From positions 1-7,458 of the forward strand of contig JAISQX010000092.1 in assembly GCA_031273965.1 (NCBI GenBank): 7,458 bases of DNA. Direction: 5' to 3'. Position 1 is the stretch's first letter. The number at the start of each line of letters is the position of its first letter. Both the position numbers and the translations under genes were made by a program. Below, in pieces: positions 1 through 4,346 of the stretch. The notes beneath the pieces were generated by a model. The model saw only the letters and a program-made list of their open reading frames with translations, was not told the origin of the DNA and searched no databases. Origin of the DNA: Clostridiales bacterium (GTDB lineage Bacteria; Bacillota; Clostridia; Christensenellales; JAISNN01).

Positions 1-1
1 A

Positions 2-118
2 TTGAAGCCTTACGCCGTCGATATAAGCGGCGGAGCGGAAACGGGCGGAGTTAAAGATAGAGAAAAAATATTGAGTTTGATAAAATTAGTCAGACAGACC
101 GAGGAGGAGTCAAGGTGA
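2..118 (+). CDS. trpF: Phosphoribosylanthranilate isomerase, C-terminal end only (partial)
   Basis: This is the last 38 codons of a gene that begins outside the window, in frame 2 and ending at TGA 116-118. The peptide reads PYAVDISGGAETGGVKDREKI followed by a helical tail, which matches the family's C-terminal D(V/I)SSGVE...G.KD phosphate-binding loop and last helix. The enzyme converts N-(5-phosphoribosyl)anthranilate to the carboxyphenylamino-deoxyribulose phosphate in cytosolic tryptophan synthesis. The directly following trpB and trpA support the call. Its stop overlaps the GTG start of trpB by four bases (GTGA), so the two genes are probably translationally coupled. The loop has SGGAE where SSGVE is commoner, a conservative change. 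The catalytic N-terminal part cannot be judged. Confidence 0.88.
   Translation: MKPYAVDISGGAETGGVKDREKILSLIKLVRQTEEESR
102..107 (+). promoter_or_regulatory. Ribosome binding site deciding the GTG start of trpB
   Basis: A perfect AGGAGG lies inside the last codons of trpF, seven bases before GTG at 115-117. No ATG sits at a suitable distance, and the protein from this GTG begins exactly where TrpB proteins usually do (NKGRFGIFGGQY). This makes the overlapping GTG the start. Confidence 0.85.
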
Positions 119-1299
119 ATAAAGGAAGGTTCGGAATATTCGGGGGGCAATATATACCCGAAACGCTTATGAACGAGGTTAAAACGCTTGAGGAAGCCTA
201 TTGCCATTATAAAAATGAAAAAGCTTTTACGGATGAACTTAATGCGCTTTTAAGAGAGTATGCGGGTAGGCCGTCGCTTCTTTATTTTGCAAAAAGAATG
301 ACGGATGACATAGGCGGCGCAAAGGTTTATCTAAAACGCGAAGACCTCAATCATACGGGTTCGCATAAGATAAACAACGTATTGGGGCAAGTCTTATTGG
401 CTAAGCGCATGGGAAAAACGCGCGTTATCGCCGAAACGGGAGCGGGGCAGCACGGAGTGGCGACGGCGACGGCGGCGGCGCTTTTGGGGCTTGAATGCGA
501 GATTTTTATGGGCAGAGAGGACACGGAGAGACAGGCGCTAAACGTCTACCGCATGGAGCTACTCGGCGCAAAGGTAAATACCGTCACGAGCGGCACGATG
601 ACGCTAAAGGACGCGGTCAACGAAGCTATGCGCGAATGGGTGAGCCGGGTGCGCGACACGCATTATGTTTTAGGTTCGGTAATGGGCCCGCATCCTTTTC
701 CAACCATAGTGCGCGATTTTCAGAGCGTGATAAGCGCCGAGGCAAGGAAGCAGATTTTGGAGAGAGAAGGACGCCTGCCGTATGCTGTGGTCGCTTGCGT
801 GGGCGGCGGAAGCAACGCTATGGGGATGTTTTATAATTTTATAGACGACAAGGAAGTTAGATTGATAGGCTGCGAGGCGGCGGGAGAGGGCATAAACACC
901 GAAAGACACGCGGCAACCATAGCTAAGGGGAAAATCGGCGTATTCCATGGCATGAAGTCATATTTTTGTCAGGACGAATACGGTCAAATATCACCGGTAT
1001 ATTCCATATCGGCGGGATTGGATTATCCCGGAATAGGTCCGGAGCATGCGCGTCTTTACGAAACTGGGCGCGCCGAATACGTGCCCGTAACCGACGGAGA
1101 AGCGGTGGGAGCCTTTGAGTATCTGGCAAGAACCGAAGGGATAATTTGCGCCATAGAGAGCGCGCATGCCGTTGCGCACGTAAGAAAAATCGCCGGGAGT
1201 ATCCCGAAAAGCGAAAGCGTAATAATTTGTCTTTCGGGAAGAGGCGACAAGGATGTCGTGGCAATAGCAAGGTACCGCGGGCGCAATATAGACGAATAA
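115..1299 (+). CDS. trpB: Tryptophan synthase beta chain
   Basis: PLP enzyme that condenses indole with L-serine to give L-tryptophan, working with TrpA in a cytosolic alpha2beta2 complex. The 394-residue length is normal for the TrpB1 type. Visible landmarks are the N-terminal GRFGIFGGQYIPE; the PLP-lysine motif HTGSHKINN with Lys85; the AETGAGQHG loop with catalytic Glu107; the RQALNVYRMELLGA region; the phosphate-binding GGGSNA at 230-235; GLDYPG with Asp303; Glu348; and the C-terminal CLSGRGDKD with Ser374, which contacts the PLP pyridine. Every key residue of the Salmonella enzyme has its counterpart. The gene starts with GTG and overlaps the trpF stop by four bases behind a perfect AGGAGG. 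Unusually for a trpB-trpA pair, 125 bases separate it from trpA. I see no sign of frameshift or truncation. Confidence 0.98.
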   Translation: MNKGRFGIFGGQYIPETLMNEVKTLEEAYCHYKNEKAFTDELNALLREYAGRPSLLYFAKRMTDDIGGAKVYLKREDLNHTGSHKINNVLGQVLLAKRMGKTRVIAETGAGQHGVATATAAALLGLECEIFMGREDTERQALNVYRMELLGAKVNTVTSGTMTLKDAVNEAMREWVSRVRDTHYVLGSVMGPHPFPTIVRDFQSVISAEARKQILEREGRLPYAVVACVGGGSNAMGMFYNFIDDKEVRLIGCEAAGEGINTERHAATIAKGKIGVFHGMKSYFCQDEYGQISPVYSISAGLDYPGIGPEHARLYETGRAEYVPVTDGEAVGAFEYLARTEGIICAIESAHAVAHVRKIAGSIPKSESVIICLSGRGDKDVVAIARYRGRNIDE

Positions 1300-1324
1300 G
1301 AATAACCGAGTACGATTGTGAGCG

Positions 1325-1341
1325 CGCATAAAATTTATGCG
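1325..1341. repeat. Perfect palindrome in the trpB-trpA spacer
   Basis: CGCATAAA and TTTATGCG flank one central A, an inverted repeat of 8 bp per arm beginning 25 bases after the trpB stop. As RNA it could form a 6-bp stem with a 5-base loop. No T-run follows, so it does not look like an intrinsic terminator. A protein-binding site or an mRNA processing or stability hairpin are possible; the sequence does not say which. Confidence 0.5.
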
Positions 1342-1364
1342 TTGTTGCAGAAGAACCGTTCCGA

Positions 1365-1392
1365 TTCCGCGGTCGGCGCATAAGACGCGGAA
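1365..1392. repeat. GC-rich inverted repeat upstream of trpA
   Basis: TTCCGCG (1365-1371) pairs perfectly with CGCGGAA (1386-1392) around a 14-base loop. It lies 20 bases before the trpA ribosome site and is followed by AT-rich sequence, not a T-run. As RNA it would be a moderately stable hairpin that could affect ribosome access to trpA or protect the 5' end of a processed trpA message. Function is inferred only. Confidence 0.45.
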
Positions 1393-1424
1393 ACTATAAA
1401 TAATTTATTTCGGAGAAAGATATT

Positions 1425-2207
1425 ATGAGTGAAAGAATAAGAAACGCATTTAAAAAATCAAACGCGTTTATTGGTTTTTTAACTTGCGGAGATCCGTCGG
1501 TAAAAAAGAGCTTAGAGTTTGCGGAAAGGCTAATAGAGGGCGGTATAGATCTGCTTGAAATAGGAATACCTTTTTCCGATCCGATAGCCGAGGGAGAGGT
1601 CATTCAAAAAGCCAATATACGCGCGCTTTCCGCCGGAACGAGGGTGGAGGATTCGTTTACGCTGGCTAAGGAGATAAGAGTAAGGAGCGGAATACCTCTT
1701 GTTTTTTTAACATACCTGAACCCCGTGTTTGCTTACGGATATGACGCGTTTTTTAAGCGTTGCAAGGATTGCGGCGTAGACGGGGTGATAATTCCGGACA
1801 TGCCGTTTGAAGAGCAAGGGGAAGCATTGCCGTTCGCGGATAGACACGGCGCGGATATAATATCTCTTGTAGCGCCGACGTCCAAGCGGAGAGTGTGCGA
1901 GATAGCCGCTAAAGCGCGCGGTTTTCTCTACGTCGTTTCATCGATGGGCGTAACGGGTATGCGCAAGGAGATAAGCACGGACTTAAAGTCGATTATATCG
2001 GAAGCGAAGCGGGTCACGGATATTCCGATAGCGGTAGGCTTCGGAATCAGCTCGAAAGAGCAGGCAAGAGAGATTTCCGAGTTGGCGGACGGCGTTATAA
2101 TCGGAAGCGCGATAGTAAAAATCATAGAGAAATACGGAGAGGACGCGGGAAAGTACTTATATGAATTTGCCCGAGAGGTTTCCGAGGAAATTAAAACGCG
2201 AATTTAA
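1425..2207 (+). CDS. trpA: Tryptophan synthase alpha chain
   Basis: Cleaves indole-3-glycerol phosphate to indole and glyceraldehyde-3-phosphate; indole is channelled to TrpB. The 260 residues form a TIM barrel of about the usual length (near 268 in enterobacteria). Landmarks are FIGFLTCGDPS (15-25), LLEIGIPFSDP (43-53) with catalytic Glu45, IQKANIRALSAG (60-71), PLVFLTYLNP (91-100), GVDGVIIPDMPFEE (117-130), the mobile loop VSSMGVTGMR (171-180), and the phosphate-binding VGFGIS (204-209) and IIGSAIVK (225-232). At the position of classical catalytic Asp60 (eleven residues after the Glu) the protein has Glu56, in AEGE instead of the usual ADGP. The ATG has GGAG at 1412-1415, nine bases upstream. 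It lies 125 bases after trpB, not overlapping it, and appears to be the last gene of the operon. Confidence 0.96.
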   Translation: MSERIRNAFKKSNAFIGFLTCGDPSVKKSLEFAERLIEGGIDLLEIGIPFSDPIAEGEVIQKANIRALSAGTRVEDSFTLAKEIRVRSGIPLVFLTYLNPVFAYGYDAFFKRCKDCGVDGVIIPDMPFEEQGEALPFADRHGADIISLVAPTSKRRVCEIAAKARGFLYVVSSMGVTGMRKEISTDLKSIISEAKRVTDIPIAVGFGISSKEQAREISELADGVIIGSAIVKIIEKYGEDAGKYLYEFAREVSEEIKTRI

Positions 2208-2305
2208 AAAAGACATTATAAAAAAGGACGTTTTCTTCATTGTTTAACACACACAAAATCCGTTTTTATTTTGCCATGTCTTTTACTTTGTTTTTTTTTA
2301 CTTTA

Positions 2306-2314
2306 TGATATAAT
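2306..2314 (+). promoter_or_regulatory. Extended -10 promoter for gdhA
   Basis: TGATATAAT is a perfect TGn extended -10 with consensus TATAAT at 2309-2314. No good -35 box stands at 16-18 bases; the spacer region is T-rich with a run of nine T at 2291-2299, which suits extended -10 promoters. Transcription would begin near 2320, giving a leader of about 50 bases before the gdhA ATG. The trpA-gdhA spacer (2208-2372) holds no convincing terminator, only a weak AT-rich inverted repeat. Confidence 0.65.
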
Positions 2315-2372
2315 AATTAAAAATTTGGCGGTATCGAATAGAAGTGCCGTATTAAAAAAAGAGGTGGTTGTT

Positions 2373-3710
2373 ATGAATAGTTATGCAAAAGCCGTCTACG
2401 CGAAGTTGACGGCGATTAATCCGTATGAAACGGAATTTCATCAGGCGGCGAAAGAATTTTTGGAATCGATTTCCCCCGTGTTGGATAAGCACCCCGAATT
2501 TGAGGCGTCCGCGCTTTTGGAGCGCATTACCGAACCGGAGAGAGTCATATTGTTCCGCGTGTCCTGGGTGGATTCTAAGGGAAAAGTAAACGTCAATAAG
2601 GGTTATAGAGTGCAGTTTAATAGCGCGATAGGCCCATACAAGGGCGGCTTGCGTTTGCATCCGTCGGTCAATCTTTCAATTATCAAATTTTTAGGTTTTG
2701 AGCAAATTTTTAAAAACTCTTTAACGGGACTGCCTATCGGAGGCGGTAAGGGCGGCAGCGATTTTGATCCTAAGGGCAAAACCGACGCGGAGATCATGTC
2801 TTTTTGTCAAGCCTTTATGAGCGAATTATATAGGCACATCGGACAAGACACCGACGTTCCGGCGGGCGACATAGGCGTAGGCGGCAGGGAGATAGGATAT
2901 CTTTTCGGCTATTATAAAAAGTTAAAGAACGAGCATGCGTGCATATTGACGGGAAGAGGCTTGAGTTACGGCGGCAGTTTAGTGAGAACCGAAGCGACGG
3001 GATACGGTCTGATATATATTCTGGAAGAATATTTAAGAACGCTTGGAAAAAACCTAAAAGGCAAAAAAGTCGTCATTTCCGGTTCGGGTAACGTAGCGAT
3101 TTACGCTCATGAGAAGGCGACGGGTTTGGGCGCCAAGGTCATAGCCATGAGCGATTCGGACGGCTATATATACGATGAAAACGGAATAGATTTGAGTACC
3201 GTTAAGCGAATAAAGGAAGTCGAGCGTAAAAGACTGAGCGAATACATCAAATATCACGCTTCGGCGCAATACAGTCAAGGTTGCGGAGGAATTTGGAGCA
3301 TTAAGTGCGATTATGCTCTTCCGAGCGCGACGCAAAACGAAATTAACCTTGAGCAAGCGAAAAAATTGACGGCGAACGGCGTCAAAGCGGTGGCGGAGGG
3401 CGCGAATATGCCTTGCACGATAGAGGCGACCGATTACTTTTTGGCGAGCGGCGTAGCCGTACTTCCGGCGAAAGCCGCTAACGCGGGCGGCGTTGCGACG
3501 AGCGCGTTAGAGATGGCTCAGAGCAGTCAGAGAATATTCTGGAGCTTTGAAGAGGTAGACAAGAAACTAAAGGAGATTATGATAAATATCTTCCGCAACG
3601 TCGATAAAGCGGCAAAAGAATACGGTATGCCGGGCAACTATGTCGCGGGAGCGAATATCGCCGGATTCTTAAAGATTGCCGAAGCGATGACGGCGTTCGG
3701 AGTAGTCTGA
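2373..3710 (+). CDS. gdhA: Glutamate dehydrogenase, probably NADP-dependent
   Basis: Catalyses reversible reductive amination of 2-oxoglutarate with ammonia to L-glutamate in the cytosol. The 445 residues match the hexameric bacterial class. Visible are GYRVQFNSAIGPYKGGLR with Lys90, FLGFEQIFKNSLTGLP with Lys114, the GLFV signature LPIGGGKGGSDFDP with catalytic Lys126, DVPAGDIGVGGREIG with Asp166, the nucleotide fold GSGNVA at 237-242, and ANAGGVATSALEMAQ with Ser377. After the Rossmann beta strand the sequence is MSDSDGY, closer to the SDS pattern of NADP enzymes than to the NAD type, so NADP use is likely but not proven. The ATG at 2373 has AGGTGG five bases upstream and gives the usual N-terminus; the frame is open further upstream to a TTG at 2271, but that lies before the promoter. 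It has its own promoter and probably forms a one-gene unit. Confidence 0.95.
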   Translation: MNSYAKAVYAKLTAINPYETEFHQAAKEFLESISPVLDKHPEFEASALLERITEPERVILFRVSWVDSKGKVNVNKGYRVQFNSAIGPYKGGLRLHPSVNLSIIKFLGFEQIFKNSLTGLPIGGGKGGSDFDPKGKTDAEIMSFCQAFMSELYRHIGQDTDVPAGDIGVGGREIGYLFGYYKKLKNEHACILTGRGLSYGGSLVRTEATGYGLIYILEEYLRTLGKNLKGKKVVISGSGNVAIYAHEKATGLGAKVIAMSDSDGYIYDENGIDLSTVKRIKEVERKRLSEYIKYHASAQYSQGCGGIWSIKCDYALPSATQNEINLEQAKKLTANGVKAVAEGANMPCTIEATDYFLASGVAVLPAKAANAGGVATSALEMAQSSQRIFWSFEEVDKKLKEIMINIFRNVDKAAKEYGMPGNYVAGANIAGFLKIAEAMTAFGVV

Positions 3711-3753
3711 TTATCGTTTTATCATTAAACGGCTTAACCGGACAAAGGAGTTT

Positions 3754-3781
3754 TTGGGGATTGCGCATGCCGGCGTATAAT
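3754..3781 (+). promoter_or_regulatory. Promoter for the TSCPD gene
   Basis: TTGGGG (3754-3759), a 16-base spacer and a consensus TATAAT (3776-3781) predict a start near 3789, about 24 bases before the ATG. A second TATAAT lies at 3788-3793 but has no -35 at a workable distance. The arms of an inverted repeat sit across the -35 and the -10. Confidence 0.5.
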
Positions 3782-3785
3782 CCCC
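3756..3785. repeat. Inverted repeat covering the TSCPD promoter
   Basis: GGGGATT (3756-3762) pairs with AATCCCC (3779-3785), and inner GCGC (3763-3766) can pair with GCGT (3773-3776), leaving a two-base bulge and a six-base loop. The hairpin is strong but is followed by an AT-rich stretch with no T-run, so it is a poor intrinsic terminator for gdhA. Because it overlaps both promoter boxes, it could be an operator. It may also simply define the 3' end of the gdhA message. Confidence 0.5.
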
Positions 3786-3812
3786 GATATAATAATATAG
3801 CGAGGATCAAAT

Positions 3813-4076
3813 ATGAAGCATTCGTATAAGACAAAGGGAACGTGCTCGGACAGGATTGATTTGGAGATAGAGGACGGAGTCATAAAAAATGTCGGCTTTG
3901 TAAGGGGTTGCAACGGGAACTTAAAGGCGCTGTCGAGGCTTGTCGATGGATTTACTCTTGAAGAATTGGAGCGAAAATGCAAGGGTATAACATGCGGTCT
4001 TCGTAATACGTCGTGCGCCGATCAGCTTTATCTCGCCGCTAAACAGGCGTTTGAAGAGGAGAAAAACCCGCAATAG
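3813..4076 (+). CDS. Small TSCPD-domain protein (TIGR03905-like), function unknown
   Basis: An 87-residue cytosolic protein that is one complete TSCPD domain, a fold also found at the C-terminus of some cobalamin-dependent (class II) ribonucleotide reductases. The family pattern is clear: MKHSYKTKGTCSDRIDLEIEDG-type start, VGFVRGCNGNLKALSRLVDG (27-46), then KGITCGLRNTSCADQL (57-72). Cys11, Cys33, Cys61 and Cys68 match the conserved cysteines, so metal binding is plausible but inferred. The name-giving TSCPD motif reads TSCAD here, with Ala69 for Pro. A site with GAGGA (3802-3806) lies six bases before the ATG. It has its own promoter after gdhA and is followed by a strong hairpin, so it is probably transcribed alone. 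No ribonucleotide reductase gene is next to it. Family assignment is firm; its role is not known to me. Confidence 0.85.
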   Translation: MKHSYKTKGTCSDRIDLEIEDGVIKNVGFVRGCNGNLKALSRLVDGFTLEELERKCKGITCGLRNTSCADQLYLAAKQAFEEEKNPQ

Positions 4077-4106
4077 AATCTTTGATGCGTTTATTTTTTA
4101 TCAGAA

Positions 4107-4150
4107 GAAGCCAAAAGCGTCGAAATTGTATTTTTGACGCTTTTGGCTTT
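4107..4150 (+). terminator. Long hairpin after the TSCPD gene, probable terminator
   Basis: The segment from 4108 to 4125 pairs with 4132 to 4149 over 18 bp (the outer 14 perfect, AAGCCAAAAGCGTC with its complement; the inner four include one G-U) around the six-base loop TTGTAT. It begins 31 bases after the stop codon. The 3' arm ends in GGCTTT and is followed by ATCAG, so the T-run is short. A-rich and T-rich flanks on both sides could also let it act from the other strand. It is the strongest hairpin in the window and is most simply the TSCPD terminator. Confidence 0.65.
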
Positions 4151-4161
4151 ATCAGTATAAA
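4134..4161 (+). promoter_or_regulatory. Candidate distal promoter of ppdK, inside the hairpin
   Basis: TTGACG (4134-4139), a 16-base spacer and TATAAA (4156-4161) each differ from consensus at one base. The -35 lies in the 3' arm of the terminator hairpin. A start near 4168 would give a leader of about 180 bases with several complementary segments. The match could be chance in this AT-rich stretch. Confidence 0.4.
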
Positions 4162-4245
4162 ATCCGACGCCGGTCTTTTGCGTCCGGTTGCGTCGTTACG
4201 AACCGCGGGAAATGCTTTGTCGGATGTAAAATCGGACTAAATCCG
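4162..4245 (+). other. Segment with competing inverted repeats upstream of ppdK
   Basis: CGACGC (4165-4170) pairs with GCGTCG (4190-4195), with inner CGG (4171-4173) and CCG (4184-4186). ATCCGAC (4162-4168) is the perfect complement of GTCGGAT (4219-4225). CGGA (4233-4236) pairs with TCCG (4242-4245), while CGGAT (4221-4225) could instead pair with ATCCG (4241-4245). These pairings are partly mutually exclusive. I do not recognise a known riboswitch or T-box here. If transcribed from the distal promoter this would be a ppdK leader; part of it could equally be non-functional spacer. Confidence 0.3.
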
Positions 4246-4284
4246 TTATTTAATTATCTTTCGGAAGCTCTCTTGTTATTTCGC

Positions 4285-4313
4285 TTGTCAAATTTTGCGT
4301 TTTGTATTAGAAT
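4285..4313 (+). promoter_or_regulatory. Proximal promoter of ppdK
   Basis: TTGTCA (4285-4290), an ideal 17-base spacer and TAGAAT (4308-4313) each differ from consensus at one position. Transcription would start near 4320, about 27 bases before the ATG. A TATAAT at 4326-4331 lies closer but has no -35 and would start within the ribosome site. This is the best promoter match before ppdK. Confidence 0.6.
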
Positions 4314-4346
4314 ATTAATAAATAATATAATGATTTTGGAGGAAGT

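Noticed and set aside
2254..2273. CAAAAT/ATTTTG inverted repeat as a trp operon terminator.
   Set aside because: Only six AT-rich pairs with an eight-base loop and no immediate T-run; the nearby T-rich stretch belongs to the gdhA promoter region.
2271..2372. An N-terminal extension of gdhA starting at TTG 2271 (34 extra residues).
   Set aside because: It begins upstream of and runs through the extended -10 promoter, has no ribosome site, and the extension is low-complexity T-rich translation; the ATG at 2373 has a good ribosome site and the usual family N-terminus.
4196..4215. ACCGCGG near 4202 as part of a T-box leader of ppdK.
   Set aside because: The preceding AGGGTGG half of the T-box sequence is missing, no specifier-type hairpin or terminator/antiterminator pair is visible, and ppdK is not a usual T-box target.
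4085..4240. A 51-codon open frame between the TSCPD gene and ppdK.
   Set aside because: No ribosome binding site, it reads through the long hairpin and the candidate promoter, and the peptide shows no recognisable composition or motif.
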